From the IMG/VR virus record IMGVR_UViG_3300030450_000395, positions 1 to 23,943 of that record: a DNA stretch of 23,943 nucleotides; one strand, 5' to 3'. Numbering within the stretch: position 1 is the stretch's first letter; each line of letters begins with the position of its first letter. The DNA comes from a virus. A program made the translations under genes and the position numbers. Of the stretch, positions 14,211-19,908 are shown in pieces. Under the pieces are notes generated by a model. It was given only the letters and a program-made list of their open reading frames with translations, ran no database searches and was not told the origin of the DNA.

Positions 14211-15485
14211 TTGAATGTATTAAGTTTATTTGACGGAATGAGTTGTGGAATGATTGCTTTAGATCGTTTAGGAATCAAAGTTGATAATTATTACGCAAGT
14301 GAGATTGATAAGTATGCCATCCAAGTTAGCCAAGCTAACTATCCTGACATTATTCAAGTCGGTGATATTACCAAGTTAGATTTATCTACACTACCGAAGA
14401 TTGATTTGGTTATGGGTGGTTCACCCTGTCAAGGATTTAGCTTTGCAGGTAAACAGTTGGCGTTTGATGATCCAAGATCTGCATTGTTCTTTGAGTTTCA
14501 CAAAGCTATCTCATACTTACAGCCTAAATATTTTTTATTAGAAAATGTAAGAATGAAGAAAGAATACTTAGATATTATTTCTGAGTACATGGGAGTTGAA
14601 CCTATTTTTATACAAAGTTCTTTGGTTAGCGCACAGTCAAGACAGAGATATTATTGGACAAACATTCCTAATGTTGAGCAACCTGAGGAGAGGGGAATTG
14701 TTTTAAGGGATATTTTGGAGACTAACACTTCTAATGAATATCTTGCAGGAGAAAACCTACAAAAGAATTATAAAGGTGGCAATCAACTAAACCCAAACTA
14801 TAAAAGCCAAGCAAATACTATCCATGATGTTGATGGCAAGTCTGGAACAATTTGTGCAGGTACTCATGGTTATGCCAATGGTTATGTTGGTGGTGTTGAT
14901 CCTAAGTATCATTTATCAGACAAGGCTATTGCTTACATGAATAGAGGTAGTGAAAAATACACAGGCAAAAAAACAAGAGCAGAACATTACATAAAACATG
15001 AAAGCGAAAAGTCCAAAACACTTACTGCCAATATGCACAAAGGAGTTCCTTATGGGGTTATTGCTATTGATAAACCTCAACATATAGGCACAGCAGTTGA
15101 TATAAAAGGACACGATCAAATTAAGCGAGTGTATTCGCCTGATGGCAAGTCTCCAACTGTTACTACTTGTGGTGGTGGTCATAGAGAACCGAAAGTTGTT
15201 ATGGGTACTTACAGAGGCCGTTACAACGAGGATGGAACTACAAGTCAAAAGTTAGAATTACGCAAAGACCAAAAAACCAACATTATTACTACAGTTCAAA
15301 AGGATAATGTTTTAACCAAAGATGAAGTCTATTGGCGAAAGCTAACACCATTAGAGTGCGAGAGATTGCAAACAGTACCAGATAATTATACGAACCATGT
15401 GAGTAACACTCAGCGTTATAAAATGCTTGGCAATGGTTGGACAATAGAAGTCATTGCTCACATATTAAAGAACATGGAAGTATGA
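14211..15485 (+). CDS. C5-cytosine DNA methyltransferase
   Basis: This 424-residue enzyme transfers methyl from S-adenosylmethionine to C5 of cytosine in DNA. Motif I is LSLFDGMSCG (4-13), motif IV GGSPCQGFS (69-77, catalytic C73), motif VI ENV (111-113), motif VIII QSRQRYYWTN (142-151), and motifs IX/X LTPLECERLQ and RYKMLGNGW near the C-terminus. The target-recognition region (about 180-385) carries repeated K-S-x-T-x-T-like pieces. The start is TTG at 14211 behind AAGGAGAAAGG. It appears complete, with no cognate restriction enzyme nearby, so it probably protects phage DNA. The target sequence cannot be predicted. Confidence 0.95.
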   Translation: MNVLSLFDGMSCGMIALDRLGIKVDNYYASEIDKYAIQVSQANYPDIIQVGDITKLDLSTLPKIDLVMGGSPCQGFSFAGKQLAFDDPRSALFFEFHKAISYLQPKYFLLENVRMKKEYLDIISEYMGVEPIFIQSSLVSAQSRQRYYWTNIPNVEQPEERGIVLRDILETNTSNEYLAGENLQKNYKGGNQLNPNYKSQANTIHDVDGKSGTICAGTHGYANGYVGGVDPKYHLSDKAIAYMNRGSEKYTGKKTRAEHYIKHESEKSKTLTANMHKGVPYGVIAIDKPQHIGTAVDIKGHDQIKRVYSPDGKSPTVTTCGGGHREPKVVMGTYRGRYNEDGTTSQKLELRKDQKTNIITTVQKDNVLTKDEVYWRKLTPLECERLQTVPDNYTNHVSNTQRYKMLGNGWTIEVIAHILKNMEV

Positions 15486-15631
15486 GCGATGCAGTTAAAG
15501 GCGTGGTTTTTATTGAAGATGCAATTAATCTTAGCCATGAAGAGTTGAAGAAGAAGTTTAAAGAGGCGGTTGAAAACAATGAGATCAACCATTTTGAAAT
15601 TATAAGCAAGGGGAAAGGAAATGAATATTGA
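15482..15631 (+). CDS. Small protein between the two methyltransferases
   Basis: This 49-residue protein starts by ATGA overlap with the cytosine methyltransferase stop and ends 11 bp inside the next methyltransferase gene, so all three are coupled. It contains a charged helix (NLSHEELKKKFKEAVENNEI) and no known motif. Its start could be placed earlier in the same frame (15437), but the ATGA junction favours 15482. Function unknown. Confidence 0.6.
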   Translation: MSDAVKGVVFIEDAINLSHEELKKKFKEAVENNEINHFEIISKGKGNEY

Positions 15632-16508
15632 AATACTACAAGGCGATTGCATTGAATCATTAAAGAAACTAGAAGATCAATCTATTAACACTTGTATTAC
15701 ATCTCCGCCCTACTGGAACCTCAGAGACTATTATGAAAGCGGCCAACTGGGTTTAGAAGATACTCCAGAAGAATTTGTAGAAAACTTGGTAAATGTATTT
15801 AAGGAAGTAAAACGAGTATTGCGTGATGATGGAACTGTTTGGTTAAATCTTGGAGATAGTTATATAAGTGGCAAAAGCAGATATTCAACCAGAGAGCAAA
15901 CACTAGCTGGTGGTGGCGAAAATCAAAAAAAATATGGCAGCTTGCATAAAGGTGGTAAGAAAGACATGTATGGACATCCTTTTTATAAGGATAAAGATTT
16001 GGCAGGAATACCTTGGCGAGTTGCATTAGCTTTACAGAAAGATGGCTGGTATTTACGCCAAGATATTATTTGGCACAAACCAAACCCAATGCCAGAGAGT
16101 GTAAAAGATCGTTGTACTAAAGCGCATGAGTACATATTTTTATTAAGTAAAAATGTTAAATACTATTATGACCATGAGGCTATAAAAGAGGATTGTAAAA
16201 ATACTAAAGAAGAACAATTACAGAAAAGAAACAAACGCTCAGTCTGGACAGTTACAACTAAGCCATTTAAAGGCGCACACTTTGCCACCTTTCCCAAAGA
16301 TTTAATTGAGCCATGTGTATTAGCTGGTTGTCCAGAGGGCGGTACAGTTTTAGATCCATTCGGTGGTTCTGGAACAACAGGCATTGTTGCAGCAGAACAC
16401 AAAAGAAATGCAGTTTTGTTGGAGCTGAACCAAGAATACATAGATTTAGCCAATGCAAGAATTAATAAAGAATTAGGAATGTTTGGACAAGGAGTACAAA
16501 ATGATTAA
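15621..16508 (+). CDS. Beta-class N4-cytosine/N6-adenine DNA methyltransferase
   Basis: This 295-residue amino-methyltransferase has the catalytic motif IV TSPPYW (27-32) before the SAM-binding motif I DPFGGSGTT (245-253), the order that defines the beta class. LNLGDSYISG (75-84) and DIIWHKPNPMPES (148-160) are usual conserved blocks. SPPY is common in N4-cytosine enzymes but also occurs in N6-adenine ones, so the base is uncertain. The start follows AAAGGAA and overlaps the small gene before it. No restriction partner is seen, which fits an orphan protective enzyme. Its length is normal. Confidence 0.9.
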   Translation: MNIEILQGDCIESLKKLEDQSINTCITSPPYWNLRDYYESGQLGLEDTPEEFVENLVNVFKEVKRVLRDDGTVWLNLGDSYISGKSRYSTREQTLAGGGENQKKYGSLHKGGKKDMYGHPFYKDKDLAGIPWRVALALQKDGWYLRQDIIWHKPNPMPESVKDRCTKAHEYIFLLSKNVKYYYDHEAIKEDCKNTKEEQLQKRNKRSVWTVTTKPFKGAHFATFPKDLIEPCVLAGCPEGGTVLDPFGGSGTTGIVAAEHKRNAVLLELNQEYIDLANARINKELGMFGQGVQND

Positions 16509-16575
16509 TTATCCGTGTGGTTGGTTTGATGTTGAACAATTACCTGGTGGATCAAGATGCCGACCAAGATAAAGA
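16501..16575 (+). CDS. Possible 24-residue peptide after the methyltransferase
   Basis: ATG 16501 is preceded by AAGGAG at good spacing and overlaps the methyltransferase stop by 8 bp. The frame encodes MINYPCGWFDVEQLPGGSRC plus a few residues, then TAA. The strong ribosome binding site is the main support. Alternatively it only carries ribosomes to the next gene, whose start at 16557 lies inside it. Confidence 0.4.
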
Positions 16576-16739
16576 AAAGCGAAAAGGTAAGAAACAAAAA
16601 GACAGGTAAAATTATTACCGAACATTTTTATATTAAGTGTGCCAACAAGAAAGATTTAGTCGATTTATTAGACAATGAATACACTAAACCAAAAGTTAAA
16701 CAAAAGATTAGAAACGAATTGGTCAGGAGGCAACAATGA
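16557..16739 (+). CDS. Small basic protein of unknown function
   Basis: This 60-residue Lys/Arg-rich protein (KIKKSEKVRNKKTGKIITEH, CANKKDLVDLLDNEYTKPKV) could bind nucleic acid. It starts inside the preceding small frame and ends by overlap with the next gene (ATGA at 16736-16739), so it sits in a tightly coupled set. I recognise no family. Confidence 0.6.
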   Translation: MPTKIKKSEKVRNKKTGKIITEHFYIKCANKKDLVDLLDNEYTKPKVKQKIRNELVRRQQ

Positions 16740-16912
16740 GTGGCAAGGGTGATATGCCAAGACCAGGATCTTACTCTCAAGAATACAAGGATAATTGGGA
16801 GCGTATCTTTGGTGATAAGGCAAAAGCCAGAAAGAAAACACCAGCTCATGCCAAGTCTAAAATACACCAAGATAAGACCAAATATGATCGAAATAAGGTA
16901 AAAAAGAAGTAG
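16736..16912 (+). CDS. Small conserved phage protein beginning MSGKGD
   Basis: This 58-residue basic protein begins MSGKGDMPRPGSYSQEYKDN and continues WERIFG, a start I know from many short phage proteins (MSGKGDKPRP...W..IFG). Its function is unknown; the C-terminal half is Lys-rich. TCAGGAGG precedes the ATG closely, and the start overlaps the previous stop. The gene ends 8 bp before the iteron array at 16921. Confidence 0.8.
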   Translation: MSGKGDMPRPGSYSQEYKDNWERIFGDKAKARKKTPAHAKSKIHQDKTKYDRNKVKKK

Positions 16913-16920
16913 TTTTTATG

Positions 16921-16985
16921 GAAGTTCTGTTAAGACTTTATAGAAGATCTGTTAAGACTTTATGGAAGATCTGTTAAGACTTTGC
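16921..16985. repeat. Three 22-bp iterons, candidate origin or operator array
   Basis: Copies begin at 16921, 16943 and 16965 with a period of exactly 22 bp; the shared body is GAAG(T/A)TCTGTTAAGACTTT. Each copy contains an imperfect dyad (AAGATCT-GTTA-AGACTT). Two helical turns per repeat put all copies on the same DNA face, as in initiator-binding iterons and operator arrays. The array lies in the only sizeable gap before a winged-helix gene, and a (CATAA)3 run follows at 17005-17023. Origin function is inference. Confidence 0.6.
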
Positions 16986-17027
16986 GGTAATGTAGTTAAG
17001 CATATCCATAACATAACATAACATAGA

Positions 17028-17056
17028 GGGAGAAATGAGCTAAAGCTCATTTTCCC
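17028..17056 (+). promoter_or_regulatory. Hairpin upstream of the winged-helix gene
   Basis: GGGAGAAATGAGC and GCTCATTTTCCC pair around a short TAAA loop with one bulge, giving a stable stem of about 12 bp. It ends a few bases before the AGGAGAAAGAGAGGT ribosome binding region of the gene at 17083. No T-run follows, so intrinsic termination is unlikely; a leader-RNA or origin-associated structure is more plausible. Confidence 0.45.
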
Positions 17057-17082
17057 ATCGAGGAGAAAGAGAGGTAATTAAA

Positions 17083-17508
17083 TTGGTTGATAAGTTCTGG
17101 TGGATTACAACGGATAGTGTAAGCGAGGAAGATGTTGGATTTGTGGCCTATGGGGTAGCGAAGAAGTATAAAAACTATGCGAAGTTAAAAGGCGTGGTCT
17201 GGAAGTGGTTTCGGAGACAGGCAGGGAGAACCGATCTAAATGCGGCAGAAACGATTGTTCTTTGGTCAATTTGTGAGCGTCATAGAGCCGAGAGCATGAG
17301 TTGTCGTGATGCGTTTAGCTATTTAGCAAAAATGGTTGGGTTAACTCCTAAAACAGTAGGTAAGGCGATTCAGTCTTTAGTTGATAAAAAAGTTATTTGG
17401 TTAGCTGTAGAGGGAGAGAGGACTTTATTGAGAAAAGCGAAACGGAATGGGAGAAAGCATATTCTCCTTATTGGTTTAGGGGTGGCTTTGGTTGAGGGGG
17501 GAGACTAG
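17083..17508 (+). CDS. Winged-helix (HTH_36-like) replication or regulatory protein
   Basis: This 141-residue protein contains TDLNAAETIVLWSICERHRA (50-69) and DAFSYLAKMVGLTPKTVGKA (76-95) followed by IQSLVDKKVIWLAVEG, the layout of HTH_36-type winged helices in phage replication proteins and plasmid initiators. A Trp-rich N-terminus (KFWWITT, VVWKWFRR) and basic residues (LLRKAKRNGRKH) suit DNA binding. The start is TTG at 17083 with AGAGGT upstream. It lies directly downstream of the three iterons, so it is a candidate to bind them. It ends in a CTAG shared with the stop of the opposing gene. It could instead be a transcription factor. Confidence 0.65.
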   Translation: MVDKFWWITTDSVSEEDVGFVAYGVAKKYKNYAKLKGVVWKWFRRQAGRTDLNAAETIVLWSICERHRAESMSCRDAFSYLAKMVGLTPKTVGKAIQSLVDKKVIWLAVEGERTLLRKAKRNGRKHILLIGLGVALVEGGD

Positions 17509-17606
17509 AGGTTTTCAAATATCCTGATAGCTATATAAATACCTATCAGGACAGTTAGCCAAATTAAAAAACCTATGCCAAAGATAAAGCCGATTATCTC
17601 AATCAT
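17505..17606 (-). CDS. Small single-pass membrane protein
   Basis: This 33-residue protein, MIEIIGFIFGIGFLIWLTVL followed by IGIYIAIRIFENL, is almost wholly hydrophobic with one or two charged residues at each end, as in small phage membrane proteins or holin-like peptides. The ATG overlaps the TGA of the upstream gene (ATGATTGA), which fits coupling. No independent Shine-Dalgarno site is visible. The gene contains a perfect 9-bp inverted repeat. Lysis involvement is possible but unsupported. Confidence 0.5.
   Translation of the reverse strand: MIEIIGFIFGIGFLIWLTVLIGIYIAIRIFENL
17522..17551. repeat. Perfect 9-bp inverted repeat at the convergent gene junction
   Basis: TCCTGATAG (17522-17530) and CTATCAGGA (17543-17551) flank a 12-base loop, just past the stop of the plus-strand winged-helix gene and inside the minus-strand membrane-protein gene. 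It could slow or end transcription from the plus strand, although no T-run follows. Confidence 0.45.
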
Positions 17607-17781
17607 TATAAAAAACTTTGGTTTTTTTGCGTTTATCTCTTGGATATTCAATAACCACACGACCACTAGCAAAGCGTGTTTCTATTCGTCCTGGTCTTAT
17701 ATCAAGCATGGTTATTTGTCCGTCTAGCTGCTCTTTGTCTAAGCGTTGGCGTTGTTCTTCTACTTTATCTGCGTATTGCAT
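17599..17781 (-). CDS. Small basic protein of the minus-strand operon
   Basis: This 60-residue protein has a helical N-terminus (YADKVEEQRQRLDKEQLDGQ) and a beta-rich, basic C-terminus (ITMLDIRPGRIETRFASGRV, VIEYPRDKRKKTK). AGGAGTAAATT precedes the ATG, a clear ribosome binding site. It lies ten bases downstream of the preceding minus-strand gene. A nucleic acid-binding role is possible, but no family is recognised. Confidence 0.65.
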   Translation of the reverse strand: MQYADKVEEQRQRLDKEQLDGQITMLDIRPGRIETRFASGRVVIEYPRDKRKKTKVFYND

Positions 17782-17790
17782 AATTTACTC

Positions 17791-17955
17791 CTATTGAAAT
17801 GCGACTTGTTTAATTAAGTTTTCTATTGATCCTAAAGTTCTTTTCTCTTCAGGCGTTGGCTTTGGTTTCTTAACCAATGGATTTCCTAAGTCAGCGAGGG
17901 CCTTGATTAGAACCTCTTTGTCTTTTTCTGTTACTTGTAGTTTCATTAATGCCAT
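17791..17955 (-). CDS. Small protein of the minus-strand operon (54 aa)
   Basis: This frame reads MALMKLQVTEKDKEVLIKAL, then ADLGNPLVKKPKPTPEEKRT, and ends LGSIENLIKQVAFQ. It starts inside the stop of the gene before it (TAATG overlap) and its end supplies the AGGAG site of the next gene, both good signs of a real coding frame. Two helices joined by a Lys/Pro-rich linker are likely. Function unknown. Confidence 0.65.
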   Translation of the reverse strand: MALMKLQVTEKDKEVLIKALADLGNPLVKKPKPTPEEKRTLGSIENLIKQVAFQ

Positions 17956-18095
17956 TAGATAACCACTCTTGCGATTATGATTACACTAAAAACCACTAGA
18001 GCAACAAAGATTAGATTTTCTGTTATCTCTCTGGCTACATCGTTCCATGATTTAGGTTCTCTTGGCTTGTGCAGTTTGTGTGCAAAGTCTTTCAT
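17955..18095 (-). CDS. Small membrane-anchored protein (46 aa)
   Basis: The hydrophilic N-terminus (MKDFAHKLHKPREPKSWNDV) is followed by a C-terminal membrane segment (NLIFVALVVFSVIIIARVVI). Positive charges before the helix suggest the N-terminus stays in the cytoplasm. Both junctions are TAATG overlaps, so it is coupled to the neighbours. The layout suits a membrane anchor for an adjacent operon product or a superinfection-related peptide; neither is shown. Confidence 0.65.
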   Translation of the reverse strand: MKDFAHKLHKPREPKSWNDVAREITENLIFVALVVFSVIIIARVVI

Positions 18096-18610
18096 TATGC
18101 CAACCTCTCTTCTGCAAACTCGACCAAATCATCAGTATCAATTAATTGATCTTGACAATTTCCAAATTGACCACAACCAACCCAAAAATCTTGCTTGAAT
18201 TGTTTTTTCATATAGTCAATATCACCTTTAGAAAAGTGTTCAAATAATTGTACTTCTCCCCATTCGTTGTTTCCTGTTCCTCTTTCATCATTGTATAAAA
18301 GGATTCCATTCCCACTTTCTAATTTCCAATCACACCAATCATTACTGACAATTATTTCAGATATGAGTTGTTCTTTTGAAACAGGCACTTTATGTAAATC
18401 TAATGCAGTTTCTGTTGAAATTAAATCACAGATTTTTAAAGCAGCTTGAATTTCTGGATACTCTTTGGCCTCTTTCAAAACTAATAATGCTTTTCTCATA
18501 TCTTTTAAATCTCGATATGGGTCATTTATTTCTAAAGATTTTATTGTGTCCTGGTAATACGAAATAAAATTAACTTTTGTTGTTTCAAATTTGACTTGCT
18601 CATTTTCCAT
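18095..18610 (-). CDS. Acidic protein of unknown function under the structured leader
   Basis: This 171-residue protein is strongly acidic (about 34 Asp/Glu against about 19 Lys/Arg by hand count). The N-terminal half is helical (YRDLKDMRKALLVLKEAKEY, IQAALKICDLISTETALDLH). The C-terminal half is richer in Trp/Gly, with NDWCDWKLESGNGILLYNDE, NEWGEVQLFEHFSKGDIDYM and WVGCGQFGNCQDQ, the last holding two cysteines. I recognise no family. The ATG follows TAGGAGAGAGAG, identical to the start of the gene at 19270, and a complex hairpin precedes it, so translation is probably regulated. Confidence 0.7.
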   Translation of the reverse strand: MENEQVKFETTKVNFISYYQDTIKSLEINDPYRDLKDMRKALLVLKEAKEYPEIQAALKICDLISTETALDLHKVPVSKEQLISEIIVSNDWCDWKLESGNGILLYNDERGTGNNEWGEVQLFEHFSKGDIDYMKKQFKQDFWVGCGQFGNCQDQLIDTDDLVEFAEERLA

Positions 18611-18702
18611 TCTCTCTCTCCTAAAATATGCAACCTTTATTGATTGCTATACCACGAAAGCCGAGCATAAGACTCGGCTAGGGGGTTCGTGGGGAGAGTT
18701 GC
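18608..18702 (-). ncRNA. Structured leader RNA, possible riboswitch-like translational switch
   Basis: Reading the minus strand, CCACGAA (18692-18686) pairs with TTCGTGG (18658-18652), and directly inside AGCCGAG (18679-18673) pairs with CTCGGCT (18665-18659). A one-sided CCCCCT bulge (18685-18680) lies between the stems, and the loop is TCTTATG. That is 14 perfect pairs. Flanking it, GCAAC (18702-18698) can pair with GTTGC (18634-18630), closing the structure. Alternatively CTCTCC (18698-18693) can pair with the Shine-Dalgarno GGAGAG (18621-18616) of the gene at 18610; the two pairings share 18698 and cannot nest. I match it to no known RNA class. Confidence 0.6.
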
Positions 18703-18726
18703 TTTAGTTTGTCTCCTTAATTTCTT

Positions 18727-18744
18727 CTACTTAACAAGATCCAT
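18727..18744 (-). other. Five-codon frame MDLVK after a strong ribosome binding site
   Basis: ATG at 18744 overlaps the stop of the preceding gene (TAATG) and has GAGGAGGT before it, yet the frame stops after MDLVK. It may be a remnant of a deleted gene or a short leader translated just before the structured RNA. Confidence 0.35.
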
Positions 18745-19121
18745 TACGCTACCTCCTCAAGTTCATCTTCAAGAAGTAAAACCATTTGAGCCATAAAGCT
18801 AAAATAGTTTTCACATACGCGATCTTCTAATGTTTGCGATGGATTGCTATCTATTGAACCCATTTCTTTGGCTAGTTCGATAATGTCGAAATATGTATAT
18901 GGAATGTTGATAGCTAAACCGCTCAACCATTCTTCCATAGCTTTATGTTTGCCTACTCTTTGAATGTTCCAGCCATATTCTGAATTGAACCTATTAAATA
19001 AATATTGAATCTTTTGATCTCTTGTTAGTTCTTTATTAATAAGATCATCTTCTGAATCAATACAATCAAGAATATAATTTTTATAATTCTCTTTGTATTT
19101 AGTGTGATGTAATTTACTCAT
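18744..19121 (-). CDS. Conserved-looking phage protein of unknown function (125 aa)
   Basis: This is a 125-residue, mostly helical protein. The central block LFNRFNSEYGWNIQRVGKHK, AMEEWLSGLAINIPYTYFDI, IELAKEMGSI looks like a family I recall from other marine phage early regions, without a known function. The C-terminus is hydrophobic then acidic (FMAQMVLLLEDELEEVA). The start overlaps the stop of the 49-aa gene (TAATG), so the pair is coupled. Its last codons encode GAGGAGGT, a ribosome binding site for a frame of only five codons. Confidence 0.7.
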   Translation of the reverse strand: MSKLHHTKYKENYKNYILDCIDSEDDLINKELTRDQKIQYLFNRFNSEYGWNIQRVGKHKAMEEWLSGLAINIPYTYFDIIELAKEMGSIDSNPSQTLEDRVCENYFSFMAQMVLLLEDELEEVA

Positions 19122-19270
19122 TACGCTACCTCTTCTATTTTATAACAGCTACTCTCGCCTAAATTTATATCAATAAATTCTTCGGCACTTTGCTCAGAAT
19201 TAAAAGTTTCATCAAGAAGATATGTTGTCATATTATCTCGATATCTTATTTTATATATTGGTTTACTCAT
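19121..19270 (-). CDS. Small first gene of the minus-strand operon (49 aa)
   Basis: The protein reads MSKPIYKIRYRDNMTTYLLD, ETFNSEQSAEEFIDINLGES, SCYKIEEVA: a beta-strand start, an acidic helix and a second strand, resembling small phage beta-alpha-beta proteins of unknown function. The start follows TAGGAGAGAGAG. It is the first gene after the minus-strand promoter at 19342-19313, and its end 'EEVA' junction is repeated at the end of the next gene. Confidence 0.65.
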   Translation of the reverse strand: MSKPIYKIRYRDNMTTYLLDETFNSEQSAEEFIDINLGESSCYKIEEVA

Positions 19271-19288
19271 TCTCTCTCTCCTAAAACA

Positions 19289-19304
19289 GTAGCTTAATTG
19301 CTAC
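19289..19304. promoter_or_regulatory. Palindrome at the start of the minus-strand transcript
   Basis: GTAGC-TTAATT-GCTAC is a 16-bp palindrome placed at about +1 to +17 of the minus-strand promoter and just before the Shine-Dalgarno site. It could be a repressor operator or a 5' leader hairpin. Confidence 0.45.
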
Positions 19305-19312
19305 ATAAGAGA

Positions 19313-19342
19313 ATTATAACATCATAAAACATCACAAAACAA
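19313..19342 (-). promoter_or_regulatory. Promoter of the minus-strand operon
   Basis: On the minus strand a perfect TATAAT (-10, 19318-19313) follows TTGTTT (-35, 19342-19337) at 18-bp spacing. Transcription would start near 19306 and run leftward through the small-gene operon. The ACATCA-type repeats around 19319-19335 could be regulator sites. Confidence 0.6.
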
Positions 19343-19369
19343 CCCAACAAGGGCAGAAAACAGGGGTTT

Positions 19370-19399
19370 TTGTATAAAAAGTGAGCTTTTTCCTATAAA
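19370..19399 (+). promoter_or_regulatory. Promoter of the terminase block
   Basis: TTGTAT (19370-19375) and TATAAA (19394-19399) are 18 bp apart, upstream of the terminase small subunit start at 19423. AAAAAG-TGAG-CTTTTT in the spacer is an inverted repeat, perhaps an operator. It is divergent from the minus-strand promoter about 30 bp away, so one regulator could control both. Confidence 0.5.
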
Positions 19400-19422
19400 A
19401 TCGGCTTATAAAAGGGGTATTA

Positions 19423-19908
19423 ATGGAACAAAAAGAACAAAAATTACCTAAAAAAGCAGGTAGAAAGCCAATTAATATAGATATTGTTGAGTTAGAGCGA
19501 CTCGCTGGTATGGGATTAAGTGAGCGTCAGATCGCGTCAGCTCTTGATATAAGCAATTCCACGCTCACCAGGAAAAAACATATTAAGCAAATAGAACACG
19601 CTTTAAAAAAGGGGAGAGCAAAAGCTGTGGCCCAAGTTAGCTCAAAACTTTTTGACAATGCAATGTCGGGCAAAGAAACCTCTGCTATTTTCTTTCTTAA
19701 AAATAGAGATCCTGAAAATTGGAAAGATCGCCAAGAAGTAATCAACGCATCAATTAATTTAAATGATGTAATTAATGGTGCAAAAACAAGAATCGGCAGC
19801 TCAATGACAAATATAATCGATGCGAAAGAGATTAACCCTTTACATACAAGCGATGGAGAGGGGGAACAACTCGTTTCAAAGAAGTTGCAAGAAAAAAAGA
19901 AGGGTTAA
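19423..19908 (+). CDS. terS: Terminase small subunit
   Basis: This 161-residue DNA-recognition subunit of the packaging motor has an N-terminal helix-turn-helix (ELERLAGMGLSERQIASALD, then ISNSTLTRKKHI) and a helical region ending ETSAIFFLKNRDPENWKDRQ, a motif shared by many phage small terminases. The C-terminal tail is basic (KKLQEKKKG). It precedes the large subunit, as usual. AAGGGG lies just before the ATG. It should bind the packaging site, possibly in or near the gap that follows. Confidence 0.85.
   Translation: MEQKEQKLPKKAGRKPINIDIVELERLAGMGLSERQIASALDISNSTLTRKKHIKQIEHALKKGRAKAVAQVSSKLFDNAMSGKETSAIFFLKNRDPENWKDRQEVINASINLNDVINGAKTRIGSSMTNIIDAKEINPLHTSDGEGEQLVSKKLQEKKKG

Noticed and set aside
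16921-16985. CRISPR array
   Set aside because: The repeats are directly adjacent with a 22-bp period and no variable spacers, and there are no cas genes.
18630-18675. A 14-codon minus-strand frame starting inside the loop of the leader RNA
   Set aside because: The ATG lies in the hairpin loop without a ribosome binding site, and the frame overlaps the conserved-looking pairings.
18652-18692. Rho-independent terminator between minus-strand genes
   Set aside because: The stem is strong but has a bulge and no following T-run, and a ribosome binding site and gene follow shortly after.
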